This document shows positions 1-10,291 of a stretch of 64,000 bases of DNA, in pieces; the stretch's first letter is position 1, and every line of letters starts with the position of its first letter. The stretch comes from Haberlea rhodopensis (taxonomy: Eukaryota; Streptophyta; Magnoliopsida; Lamiales; Gesneriaceae): positions 1,302,001 through 1,366,000 of the forward strand of contig CAJQUN010000021.1 of assembly GCA_907163345.1 (NCBI GenBank), in the 5' to 3' direction. A program made the position numbers and the translations under genes. The notes beneath the pieces are model-generated. The model did not search any database, was not told the origin of the DNA, and saw only the letters and a list, made by a program, of their open reading frames with translations.

Positions 1-642
1 TTTGCCGTGAGTCCATTTTGAATATGTAATGTGCAATATAATTAAATGTGATTAAGCATGCTATAATTGTTTAGATACTCAATCTTGGATCATAGAAAAA
101 TGGATTAAGAATTTCATATAACTTTATTGTTTCCACGGCCTCAATGCGCCTTATTAACTTGTCAATTGTCTATAATGATGCATTGAGAAATGTTTATTAA
201 GCATGAATGCTTGAATTGTTATGAAACATATACACACTTTGCACTTTTAAAATTCATTGTTTTTAGTTGCCTTAAACGCATGTTTGTCTTCCTCCCAATG
301 ATTTAATCTTATGCTTGTTATGGCTATTACATGCTTGATGAGGAACATGTGCTAATTGTTAGACTATGGATATGTGTCAACATATATGTGTGCTATGCTT
401 ATTTGAACTTTGTGCTTTTTTATTATCACAAAAATGGGGAGAATTTTGTGATAAACTTGAAGCTTAATACATGCATAGTTGAGGGGGGGAGTTTTTGTAT
501 TATGTTTTACTTGATAAAACTTGTATGTGCTATGCATTGTTAAGGGGGGGGGGGGGGGGGGGGGGGGTATTGTTTACTCACATTTCATACATATTTCATT
601 TACAAGTTTATCAAGTTTTGTGATCATCAAAAAGGGGGAGAT
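1..642 (+). mobile_element. 3' non-coding end of a Sirevirus-like Ty1-copia element
   Basis: This AT-rich stretch runs straight into the 3' LTR at 643 and has no credible ORF. It carries several purine tracts: near 434-443 (AATGGGGAGA), 482-490 (GAGGGGGGA region), the G run at 544-567, and AAAAAGGGGGAGA at 629-641, which abuts the LTR and should be the functional polypurine tract. Repeated polypurine tracts upstream of the 3' LTR are a known hallmark of plant Sireviruses. The gag-pol part lies left of the window. Confidence 0.7.
544..567 (+). repeat. G24 homopolymer
   Basis: An uninterrupted run of 24 G sits among the polypurine tracts of the Sirevirus-like element. It may be an expanded tract or an assembly artefact. 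Confidence 0.9.
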
Positions 643-1380
643 TGTTGAGCCTTAAACGCATTGTTGAGTTTAATGCTTAATTTATCTCCGAATTATTTAT
701 GGGTTTTGATGATCAACAAAACTTGCATTTGTTGTACTAATATGTCTACTTAGTGTACAGGGTTAGATTGATAAATTGGTTGGGAAGACCAATGGAAGAT
801 AACCCAAGTTATACAATAACATATGAGAGTTCATATGACAAGCGGTGATTTTTATCAAGGAATCTATTGAGCTTGGATGAGAAGGAATGACATCTATGAA
901 CAACCAAACTAAGTGTTCAACATGTGTAGAATGATGTTGGAACAATATCTTATGATGGGATGAAGACCCAAGAACCAATGGTCCGTTGGTGGGCAAATTC
1001 GTATAGAAGCCACTTGGAGCGCAGTGCAATGTTTTGATTATATCTCTTGGCTCGATGCTCCGAATAATGTGAATCTAAAGAGGTTATAAAGCCAACTCAA
1101 TATTCTAGATTTCATATTCAAACATCTCAGTCCAATTCGGAATGCATCATGGAGAAAAATGGCATGGAAGTCATAGGAAGTGCAGATTGTAGCAAGGTTT
1201 GAGCGGCTTTAGCATTTTGGGCATAACCTATTCAAACCTTAATGAAATGCAATGAATATTTTTCCACACCTAGATAAGAGGAAGGGCTACAACTTTCATG
1301 TTAACCACGTTTCCCAGAAACGAGCTTAAGATGGTCGAATTGTGCAAAGTTTGAGAGTGTTGAAATCTGGCAGATAGTTT

Positions 1381-1620
1381 CAGGCGATCCGGCACATCAC
1401 CTCAGGCGATCCGAGCCATGCGTGCCAACGCCGCCCACCATCGACCCAGGCGATGGCACGCTGCGCGCCAGGCGATGTCATGGTCGCCCCAGGCGATCCA
1501 GAAGCTTACCTACGGCAAATTTTCAAAGGGCGATTGCCCAGGCAATGCAATGAACGCCTGAGGTGATCTGGGCCAGATTTTAATGTTAGAACGTGGCGAT
1601 GGAGATCGTCCGAGGTGATG
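1381..1620 (+). repeat. Irregular CAGGCGAT repeats in LTR U3
   Basis: The octamer CAGGCGAT, or one-base variants such as GAGGTGAT and CAGGCAAT, recurs about nine times in a GC-rich block roughly 60-300 bp upstream of the LTR TATA box. The position suits enhancer repeats; that role is inferred. Confidence 0.7.
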
Positions 1621-1682
1621 CACGAGTGATTCAAGCCTTATGTGTAGCAACGGCTAGTAGGAGCCTTGGGAGCCTTCTACAC

Positions 1683-1690
1683 TATAAATA
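1683..1690 (+). promoter_or_regulatory. TATA box of Sirevirus-like LTR
   Basis: TATAAATA in the middle of the LTR, downstream of the CAGGCGAT repeats. It fits the retrotransposon's promoter; the R region would start about 30 bp downstream. Confidence 0.6.
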
Positions 1691-1960
1691 TGGATGTTTT
1701 GGATCAATTTGATGACAAGAAACAAGTCTATAAACTACAAGAAAGCTTTGCTTATTCAAATTTATTCTAGCATTGCAAACTTCATACATTTGTGTTGTAT
1801 TGGAGTTTGTAATTTATTTCTTGTGTGAGAGTTTTTGATTCTTTGTGTTGGTACACCGTGAAGGTGTTATTTGATTTATTGTAAGGTCCTCCAACACCGA
1901 CGCAAGTTGGAAATTGTATAAGACATCAACAAGTGAAGTTGGTGCAAGGTTGTGGCTATC

Positions 1961-2125
1961 CTTGGAGCCCTTAAGGCCAAGAAGACTCGTGAAGAGTGTG
2001 GGTAAATCGGGAAGAGTTTTGTGTGGCTACCTTGGAGCCCTTAAGGTCAAGAAGACTCGTGAAGAGTGTGTGACTCGTGAAGAGTGTGTTGTGGCTAACT
2101 TGGAGCCCTTAAGGCCAAGATCAAA
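1961..2125 (+). repeat. Tandem repeat (~69 bp) in LTR R/U5
   Basis: CTTGGAGCCCTTAAGG recurs at 1961, 2031 and 2099, followed in two copies by AAGACTCGTGAAGAGTGTG. Spacing is 70 and 68 bp. An extra copy of ACTCGTGAAGAGTGTG lies inside the second unit. Confidence 0.8.
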
Positions 2126-2382
2126 GTTGTTCTAATGGAACCTCGGTTGAAAGTTTTCTAGCCGGGAAGAGGAGACGTAGGCGATTCATCGCCGAACTTC
2201 TATAACAAATATTTGTGTCATTTATCGCTTTATTTTATTTAGGCATTTATTTATTACTTCTTATTATTTATTGTTCGATTGACTTGAATTCTTCCGCATC
2301 GCAAATTCGACTATTTGCAAATTCATTTTAAATTGCTAAAGTAGCCAAGGAACCTCATTCACCCCCCTCTTCGGTTCCAACA

Positions 2383-3910
2383 AAACCCCTACTAAATGCA
2401 CTGATCCAGGTAAGTTCACTGTCCCATGCTATAGGAAATAATAGTATTGATAAGGCCATGCTAGACTTAAGAGCAGCAATCAATGTTATGCCTTACTCAA
2501 TCTATACCTCTTTAGGACTATGACCTTTGAAAAAGTTGAAATTGCTATTCAATTAGCAAATATGTCTACTGTGCATCCTAGGGGAACACTTGAGGACGTT
2601 CTAGTGAAAGTCGATAAATTGGTCTTTCCTGCTGACTTCTACGTACTTGACATGGAAAATGATAATAACAGTAGCCATATTCTGTTATGGAGACCATTTT
2701 TGAAAACTTCAAAGTGCATAAGATGTAAGTGGTAGTGCTTTTACTATGGAGTTTAATGGTGAGGTAGCTACGTTCAAAACTCATGTTCCTGTTCATCCTA
2801 CTACTACTGATTATACTATTGGCATCACACATCACGTATCACTAGAAAACTCACATATTGTCACTGAGCATGAACATGGGGTAACTACTGGTCGACTTGT
2901 TGACGAATGAGGTATGGGAGAATTTTTGACTGATACTTCATGTATTACTACTGCGTTACCAAATTCTCTTTTTAAAAATCTCAATTTTGAATTGCAGATA
3001 CCTAATATTGAGCTGAAACTTTCTCCTGAATCTCAAGATACATCAATAGTAAACGAGGGGATGAGAAAAGGGTTGAGGACCTCCAAGAGGTACAGGGCGA
3101 ATAGACATCGCCTTCGAGCTGTTAGAAGGATACTGAGGTGGGAAAAGGTGGCATTAGACACCAAACATGACTCACCATGAGCATGAGCATTGACGTTGGG
3201 CACCCCCATGTTAAACAGAGGCGCTGTTTGGGAGGAAACACAGGGGGAGTTAGTTTCATTTTTCCTCTTTCGTAGTCTAATTTCTCTTTCCTTACAATTT
3301 TGACTTACATTGGGGACAATGTAAGATTTAAGTATGGGGAAGGGATTAGTGGTGTGTTATTATTTTTCTATTATTAAAATACAAAAAAAATTGAATATTT
3401 GAAAATTTTGAGCTCATAGTTAGTAATGAATACATGCTTAGAATCACTAGCCCATGATGAAACCTAATTGATGGCATGCATGCTTTTGAACATATGTGAA
3501 TTGTTAACCTTGGATCACTTTGAATTCTAAAGCAAAGTGTGCTTTGACGTAGTAGTTGAATATATTGAGCATGAATATGTCATGACTTGTGAAGTGTGCT
3601 TATCGTAGTGAAGATTGTGTGAATTTTGTGATAGTATTAAGAAGTCTCTAGAACTTAACAACATATCTTTGAGGCGTATGTCTAGACTACTTGCGAACAT
3701 GAAAGTGATATAGACAATCTTCGATGCGTTTGAGACATTCAAGTCTACCATGTAAATAAAATCAATCTCTAGTACCCTTTTTGAGCTTTAATGTAAAAGA
3801 ATGGTTGTAAGCATATAAAAAATCCACATTCGACGTTCTTTGACTAGCTTATCATTCTTCCCTGATGAGCCTAAAGATGTTTTATCCATGCCTTTGACAT
3901 GGACTCTAAC
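2383..3910 (+). pseudogene. Ty3-gypsy (Athila-like) remnant with protease fragment
   Basis: Around 2458-2720 the translation reads as the retroviral aspartic protease of Athila-type gypsy elements: M-LDLRAAINVMPYSIY, then QLAN, PRGTLEDVLVKVD and FPADFYVLD. The catalytic Asp is present, but the usual DLG reads DLR, and there are stops and frameshifts. RT and integrase are absent. Near 3309-3345 is ACATTGGGGACAATG followed by AAGTATGGGG, a motif typical of the 3' spacer of these elements. 3350-3905 is non-coding spacer. The element is interrupted at 3910 by the next one and resumes at 11775. Confidence 0.7.
3906..3910. repeat. Target-site duplication CTAAC (left)
   Basis: CTAAC precedes the left LTR and the same five bases follow the right LTR at 11775-11779, proving a single insertion. 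Confidence 0.9.
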
Positions 3911-5402
3911 TGACCGCTTATTTTTTTAAACAGTATTTTCCAGTAGTGATTCTACCGCAAGTGCACGGTTGTCAAGTTTTAGTATAGTTAAATGAAAGTA
4001 AGGGTTGTCGAATCCACAAGGGACTAACGTATAAGTACCAAATAAAAATAGTAAAATTATATTTAGCATACGATTAAAAAGGGGGTAGATTAACTAATGC
4101 AAAATTAAATCTAAAGAACCCAAATAAAAACAAGAATAAATAAAATAAATGGCTTCCGGATATGCTAAGGAATTTCGCTCGAGAAATTTATCTAGCTCTT
4201 CGTTCAACTGTGTTATCGTCAATGATTCGTTTGAATAAGCAACTACTAAACAATCGATTCTTAAGGTGAAAGGCTTTCGCTGTTATTCAATACACTCTCT
4301 CGAGCTGTAAAGAAACTAATATCAAATTAGAACAAGTAACTCTCGTTCACTTATTTACTAATCCGATATTGCATAAATCTTCAAAACCTCGTTCTCTAAA
4401 TCTCTCGATTCAAAGTGCTCACGTATGTGATTTTATCTCTCGATCTCAATCTTAAACATACATCATGAATTATTATAGCGTATTAAAACGTTATCTCTCG
4501 ATCTCGGTTTTAACTCACAAATTCAATCAAAGTTAGCTAGGCTTTGATATCTTTAGGCATATAATTCATGAACAATAAGAAATCAATCCACTCAAACACA
4601 TTCGAAAAATAACTCAAACACAATTATATTCAAACTCGATAAAATAAACTCAATTCAATTCAAATCAAATACATGAGATGTTTAATTGTCTCTCAACCTC
4701 AAAAACATCTAATGAAAATGAAAATCAAATAAAAGAGTTTAGAAATACGATAAACGTGGGAACAAATCTGTTTGTTGCACCGTAATCTCTCTCTTGCTCC
4801 TTCCTTGCACTTCGGAACTGACTCGCTCAAGCTCGGACGAAGAACGGAGGAAGATGGCTTTTCCTCGGGTTCTTGTTGGCGGCGGCTAGGGTTCTCCTTG
4901 ATAATTCTTTTCGGCTCCTCAAGCCCTCTGATATGATATATATTGATATGGAAAAGATTTCCCATTTAAACCACCGAGAATCATTCAAATATGGAAGATA
5001 AGATTTTTAAAATTTCGCTTATCGATCGATCGAAAAGATTTTCCGATCGATCGGTGCACTATTCACTTCAGCATTTAAAACTCTCTGCCTCGATCGATCG
5101 ATCGAGATTTTGGTTTCGATCGATCGACACTTCGATAAAATTGTTGCTGAACTCTCTGCCCGGATCGATCGATCGAGAAATATTCTCGATCGATCGGTGC
5201 TTCTCAAAATCTGAATTCTTCATTTTTTTCTCTTTTTCGCCTCGATTTCACCCGTTTTCTTCATTTTAGCTCATTTCTACCATTTCCGACCTATTTTCCT
5301 GAAACAAGCAAATAAATACCAAAAAGCGTAATTTCATCCAGGAAAAAGTACGAAAAACGGTAAGAAATTACAGCTAAAAACACGTAATATCTAAGCCTAT
5401 CA
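3911..5402 (-). mobile_element. 3' LTR of the TR-GAG-like element
   Basis: A 1492-bp direct copy of 10292-11774. On the minus strand it begins TGATAGGC at 5402 and ends GCGGTCA at 3911. U3 holds six CGATCGATCG palindromes (5022-5198), and a TATA-like TATATAT (4937-4943) lies about 80 bp beyond them. The sixth palindrome (5186-5198) is missing from the other LTR. Confidence 0.9.
5022..5198. promoter_or_regulatory. CGATCGATCG palindrome cluster in U3 (left LTR)
   Basis: Six blocks of CGATCGATCG or longer lie at about 5022, 5042, 5091, 5118, 5163 and 5186, just upstream of the LTR TATA-like box on the minus strand. The spurious ORFs here, rich in IDRS peptide, are translations of this repeat. 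A cis-regulatory role is inferred from position only. Confidence 0.6.
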
Positions 5403-5420
5403 ACTCCCCCAAACTTGGAC
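5403..5420 (-). promoter_or_regulatory. Polypurine tract of the TR-GAG-like element
   Basis: On the minus strand this reads CCAAGTTTGGGGGAGT, ending next to the 3' LTR at 5402. It primes plus-strand synthesis. Confidence 0.8.
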
Positions 5421-6776
5421 TTGATCGTCCTCGAGCAAGCAATAACCTCAAAAAGTCGAGTTAAACATAATACTTTGAATGAATCATCTTTACAACTCAA
5501 AGTAAAAGCTCAGAAATCCTACTTACACATCAATAAGAGTCATTCAAAGTTCAACAGGAAGCGTTTTCTCCTAAGCTAAATAATACATCGGAACGTGCGT
5601 GTGAGCTATTGTCAATCATGAGGTATAAACATATCTTTAAGATCAAAATGTGCCATAAAAACTCAAAGTCAAGATTACTTTGGATTACTCTACAAATCTA
5701 CTATCCAGCACTTCTCCACTAATGTAATTATTCCCTAGACTTGGATCAGAAGGTCTTTAAAAGCTTATAGCGTTAGGCCTTTTGGTGTCGGTTCCAAAGA
5801 AAATGTAGGAAGAATGCAAAGAAGAGAGTATAATAGAATCAGTTCAAAAAATTTCGCACAATATTGAGCTTCTCTTCAACTTTTTCTAGCCTTGGCCACT
5901 TTGGGTCTTATTAGAATGTTTTTTTTTCAAGGCTTTTCTCTACATCTTTTCTTATTGCTCATTCTTTTGTTCATTTTGTTTTTCACAATGAACTCATCTA
6001 CATATACAATTCAGTTCAATGAATGAGTTTCATTATACTCCCTTAGGGACGGATAAAACTTTTCCTTTAGGCTCAATCCAAGGTAGGTATAATGAGTTAG
6101 CCAAAAATGTCGAATGGGCGTCTAGTTATATGCAATGCATATACCATTCTTTTTCAATAAGGCTCAAGAGGGGACACTAAGGAATGATATAGACAAGGTA
6201 AGCTTGAAAGGCACAAACGGTCCAAAGATCGCCTAAATCATCTCCAAGTCAAGTTCCTAATTATAAAATTTCGCTTCAAAGTGCTTTCAAATAAACTGTA
6301 GAGTTTTCTAAGATGCTCAAGACAAATCATAGTTAACACAAGTTTTCACTTTATTCAATACATACTTCACTCAATCATGACTCAAAACGTGCTCAAACTA
6401 TTCCTCAATTTCGACATAAGTTCAACAAAGGATATATACAAAAAGGTTAAAAATTTTCATGACTCCTATCTAGATGGGGATTAATTTCATCATGTAGTAT
6501 CGTTGCAAATTAAACTCATCATTTCTCAAGAATAACTCTTTTTGTTTTATAAAAAAAATTTTGTTGATAGTGCTCAATGACGAATTAGTCTCATAAGAGT
6601 GCAGTCATGCAAGGAAAGAAACAAGACAAGTAGCAAAAAAAAATGCAAAAACAACAAAAATACTAAAAACCTAAACAACCCCCCCCCCCCCCCCCCCCAA
6701 ACTTAATATGTGCATTGCCCTCAATGGACAAGAAAAATAAATGTAATGGCAAAAACACATACAATGACGACGATGG
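5421..6776 (-). other. 3' spacer of the TR-GAG-like element, no gene seen
   Basis: AT-rich, with stops in all frames. It includes the C20 run at 6679-6698. On the minus strand TTGAGGGCAATG followed by AAGTTTGGGG lies just 3' of ORF2. This mirrors the CATTGGGGACAATG...AAGTATGGGG spacer motif of the Athila-like remnant near 3309-3345, so the two elements share 3' architecture. Confidence 0.6.
6679..6698 (-). repeat. C20 homopolymer (G20 on the coding strand)
   Basis: Twenty C in a row. On the element's coding strand it extends a PPT-like AAGTTTGGGGG motif. It is one of three very long G runs in the window. Confidence 0.9.
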
Positions 6777-8030
6777 TCACTGATCGTCGTCCTCATCATG
6801 CTCCGGAGGGGGAACTGGGTAGTGATGCTCCTCACCCTGGTATGGTGGAAATGGTAGGTAATCAGCAGGTGGGGGTGCATGCGGCTGATATGGTGGAAAG
6901 TATGGCTCTGGCGGGAACTGGAATCCTGGGAAGCCCTGGGCTATGGCAGTGTTCCATGCACTCTGGTAGTGCATGAACTCCATCTGACGCTGAGCTACCT
7001 GCTCATGGTCCAAGTGCAATGCTATCTGCATGCTGTGTATGTCCCGCTGCATGCTATGGATGCTCTGCTGCTCCAGGCGAATGTCTTGGAGATCCCTGTG
7101 AAGGGAGTCCAAAGTGATGCGTGTACGCGCTGCAGCAGAGGATGATGATGCTCCGGCATGTCTGATGTCCGAGGGTCGTGGCTCAGCCCTTCTTCGGCCT
7201 GTAGGGGGTGGTGGACCATCAACAATAATCGGGGTCTTCGGTGGAAGTAACTCCTCGTCTTCCCCCCATTGCACTCCGCATCTCTGGCATGAAGCAGTGA
7301 TGGTAGATGGAAACGGTAGTGCAGAGGTAGGTGGGCTGCTACCGATCTTATGGATGTGATCACTAATAATCTCGCCCAAATCCACGTCCTGCCCTGTGAG
7401 AATGGCAAATACCAGGGCCGCTCTGTCCTTTGTCACCTCCGAAGTGTGGGTCGAGGGCATGACCCGTGAGGCGACAAATGAGAACCACGCTTGGGCCTCT
7501 GGTGTCAAATGCTTCTTGAGAACCACCTGTGGCTCTCCCTTATTGTTCCGCTGCCAATCTTCTCCCGGCATGCCAATAACTGCGAGTACCTCATCATAAT
7601 TTATCGTAATCTTTCGGAAGGATTGGTACGCACAGTTATGTATGAATGGCATCCTGTACACATTATTAATTGTTGCCTGATCAACCAGCACATCCTTCCC
7701 TCGGACAAAAACATTTGCTCTGCGTCCTGGTGGGATAACACGGAGATTTGTGTAGAATTCCCTTATCAGCGGAACCACAGCATCAATTGGTGTTTGAACA
7801 AACTAAAACCACCCTCGTCGCCTTGCTGCCCTTATGATAGGACATTCAATCTTGTCTATACTCATGCCCCTTTCACGACTGAGGGGTTTCTTGTGATAAC
7901 TGGGATACAACTCAGCTGCCGTGGCATTTTCAAACTTCCGTTCGTCATGCTCTTGCTCAGAAGTGGTGGCCTTCGCCTGTTTTTGCTTCTGTGAGGCCTC
8001 CTCCTGCTTTGACTTCTTTCTTGGAGCCAT
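6777..8030 (-). pseudogene. ORF2: plant-transposon-protein-like ORF with one in-frame stop
   Basis: A continuous frame of about 417 codons starting MAPRKKSKQEEASQ (lysine-rich, probably nuclear), broken only by TAG at 7803-7805. After the stop the frame reads IDAVVPLIREFYTNL, then NVFVRGKDV, INNVYRMP, WFSFVASRVMPSTHTSEVT and RAALVFAILTGQDVDLGEII. This matches my recollection of the 'putative plant transposon protein' domain found beside plant gypsy elements. The C-terminal third is low complexity: SSSSAAA, Gln-rich stretches, Pro/Tyr-rich FPPYQPHAPPP and an acidic end. The molecular function is unknown. The stop probably inactivates it unless suppressed. Confidence 0.65.
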
Positions 8031-8502
8031 TTTCTTGCTAAGTTTTTTTTCTCAGTTATTCCTCTTTTCTGCAATTCTGCAATAATACACCACACCCAAA
8101 ACACAACACTACCAACACCCCGCAACACAACAACAATTCCCCCAAACTTCAATTCTTCTTTACCCAATTTAACAACAATAGAGTAAATGCACCAAAGGAT
8201 GAAAAGATACGAAATTGAAAACCAATTACCAAGAAAATCTGATCTTTGATGAATTTGGTGCTTGGCTTGGAATTCTCTTTTGGATGCAATTCTACCCAAT
8301 TTGGTTTGCAATACTTCAGATCTGCAAATAAAATCTCATCAGAAACAATTCTTACTTCAAAGATTTGAAGTAATTTGAAATTTGGAGAGAAAATTGATGA
8401 GAGATGATGAAAAATTGGAAGAGGCGATGTTGGAGAAGAGAGGAAATAGTTTGATAGCTGTGCAGACTGTGCGTTGGTGCCCTATTTTTTTCAAAATTTT
8501 AT
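8031..8502 (-). other. Leader upstream of ORF2, promoter/5'UTR-like
   Basis: On the minus strand this 470-bp gap after the GATC cassette looks like a plant 5' UTR. It has a CT-rich block (TTTCCTCTCTTCTCC, about 8428-8445) and possible introns: a GTAAG near 8355, a TTTGCAG near 8322, CTTGGTAATTGG near 8230 and TTATTGCAG near 8075. No ORF other than ORF2 starts here. Independent transcription of ORF2 is inferred. Confidence 0.4.
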
Positions 8503-8593
8503 CTCGATCGATCGATCGAGAATTTTTTTCGATCGATCGGTCGAGGCAGTGAATTGCTTCACCTTTAAAAATTCGGGCGATCGATCGATCGCC
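8503..8593. promoter_or_regulatory. Internal CGATCGATCG cassette between gag and ORF2
   Basis: Palindromes at 8503, 8530 and 8578. Intervening bases resemble the U3 cluster of the LTRs: a palindrome, an A/T spacer, CGATCGATCGGT, a segment with TTCAC..TTTAAAA, then CGATCGATCGATCG. It therefore looks like a second copy of the U3 cassette, placed upstream of ORF2. Confidence 0.55.
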
Positions 8594-8821
8594 AACACCA
8601 GACTACCAAAATCTAATTTTTTTTTTCTCAAAATTTTTTTCCTCTCGGGTTGCTTCGCCTACATCTTTATTGATCTTGTTTTTACACCTGCAACAAAATC
8701 ACACGGATTCATTCACGGAACATCTAATAAACAAATTAAAAACAACCAAACTACAAAGAAAAAGAAGGGGAAGAAAGTTCTTAATTTATAGTCTCAAGCT
8801 GGACTGTCACCTCCTTTTCTG

Positions 8822-10168
8822 TTAACTTGATTGCTCCTTCGGATTCTTCACAGAATCACTCGGGAGCGCACCTTGTGTCCTTCCAGAAATCAACATTGCC
8901 AGCTGCCCTATCTGCACTTCCAGGTTCTTAATCGATGCATCCTGATTCTGCATCCTCACCTCAGTCAACGAAATCAGTTTGGCCATCAGCTCCTCCATAC
9001 TCGGTTTTTGTGTGAACCCCGACTGTAGTTGTGGGTTCAACACATTCTCTTGGTTTGACCACCTCAGATTTGGGTGGTTCCTCCACCCCGGGTTGTATGA
9101 GTTCGAGTATGGATTATTTTGCTGCCTGTTCCCTATGAAATTCACAGCTTCTGTAGTTTGATTAAATTGGTTACCTGCTTGGCACTCATTTCTCGGATGA
9201 CCGCCACCACATAAATCACAGAAAATAGCTTGAGCTTGCATTGCTGCTGCACCCATGCTATCTATCTTCTGGTTCATAGCTTCCAACTGAGCCGAAATGG
9301 CAGTAATCTCGTCCACTTGATGGACTCCTATTGGTTTCTGCGGCGTGTTCCTTTCCGATTGCCACTGATAGCTATTGGACGCCATTTCCTCCAATAGGTC
9401 ATACGCTTCTTCTGGTGTCTTCCGCATGATCGATCCCCCAGATGCTGCATCTATAATTGATTGGTTAGCAGAAAACAAACCATTGTAAAAAGTCTGTACC
9501 TGCAGCCAGATGGGTAGACCGTGATGTGGGCATCTCCTCAATAAATCTTTGAAACGATCTCACACCTCGTATAAACTCTCGGGGTCGAATTGCCCAAATG
9601 TGGTGATATCGTTCCGCATTTTTGCCGTCTTGGAAGGGGGGAAATACTTTGATAAGAATGCTTTAGTCATCCCCTCCCATGTTGTAATCGATCCTGCATG
9701 TAATGAATTTAACCAAGATTTAGCTTTGTCTCTTAATGAAAAAGGGAAGACCCTTAACCTGATGGCGTCGTCGGAGACGCCATTATGTTTAAAAGTGTCA
9801 CAGATCTCCAAGAAGTTGGAGATGTGAGTGTTTGGATCGTCAGTGGCAGCTCCCCCAAACATTACAGAGTGTTGTATCATTTGGATAATTGCAGGCTTGA
9901 TCTCGAAGTTATTCGCCTGGATTGTCGGCCTAGTGATGCTGGATAAAGATCCATGAAATGCTGGCTGTGCAAAGTCCATCATCGATCTCGGGTTTTGTGC
10001 TTCGTTATTGTCGGCCATTGCTCGAGCTTCTCGTAGTCTTCTAAGTAGAGTTCTCTCTATTTCAGGATCAAATGGCTTCCTCTCTTCTGAGCATGCACCA
10101 GAGAAATGGTTCCTGTACTGGATCAGACAAAAGGAGACAACAACAAAAAAATACAGAATCAAAAACAA
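8822..10168 (-). pseudogene. gag: gag of the TR-GAG-like element, one premature stop
   Basis: A gypsy-type Gag frame. A plausible start is ATG at 10016-10018 (MADNNEAQNPRS); the frame is open further upstream. Recognisable segments are MIQHSVMFGGAATDDPNTHI, FLEICDTFKHNGVSDDAIRL and RVFPFSLRDKAKSWLNSL, the capsid-type Retrotrans_gag core, followed by KYFPPSKTAKMRNDI. An in-frame TGA at 9560-9562 falls where relatives have Trp (YEV-W-ERFK). Beyond it the frame continues to a zinc knuckle C-DL-C-GGG-H-PRNE-C near 9190-9240 and stops at 8822. Gag would package the RNA into virus-like particles. No protease frame follows, so the element lacks pol. Confidence 0.85.
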
Positions 10169-10267
10169 AAAACAACTAACGAAAACGAAAAAGAAAAAAC
10201 AAAAACGAAATAATACAAATTGGCTAAATTACAATTAACTAATCTAGTATGATATTATACAGATTAG

Positions 10268-10285
10268 TCCCCGGCAACGGCGCCA
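10268..10285 (-). promoter_or_regulatory. Primer binding site, tRNA-Asp
   Basis: The plus strand reads TCCCCGGCAACGGCGCCA, the 3' end of plant tRNA-Asp including CCA. On the element's strand it is the complementary PBS, six bases inside the 5' LTR. A tRNA-Asp PBS is typical of Athila/Tat-type gypsy elements. Confidence 0.9.
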
Positions 10286-10291
10286 AAAACT

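Larger units (their letters stand above)
643..2382 (+). mobile_element. 3' LTR of Sirevirus-like Ty1-copia element
   Basis: A 1740-bp LTR. It starts TGTTGAGCC directly after the polypurine tract and ends CGGTTCCAACA. A C-rich CACCCCCCTCTTCGG stretch precedes the end, as is usual in copia LTRs of this type. It has a TATA box (TATAAATA, 1683-1690) and two internal repeat arrays. The 5' LTR lies outside the window, so TSD and age cannot be judged. It was inserted into the decayed gypsy that resumes at 2383. Confidence 0.85.

Noticed and set aside
2520..2735. Independent small gene
   Set aside because: It is the continuation of a frameshifted gypsy protease.
4991..5269. IDRS-rich ORFs here, at 5019-5207, 8474-8791 and 11375-11703
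   Set aside because: They are translations of CGATCGATCG palindromes on either strand, lie in LTRs or spacers and have no domain.
7022..7408. Second minus-strand ORF and plus-strand ORFs at 6710-7599
   Set aside because: Alternative-frame shadows of ORF2, whose frame is longer and has recognisable motifs.
9549..9827. Plus-strand ORF overlapping gag
   Set aside because: Antisense shadow of the gag frame.
10268..10285. tRNA-Asp gene
   Set aside because: Only the 18 terminal bases of the tRNA are present; it is a primer binding site next to an LTR.
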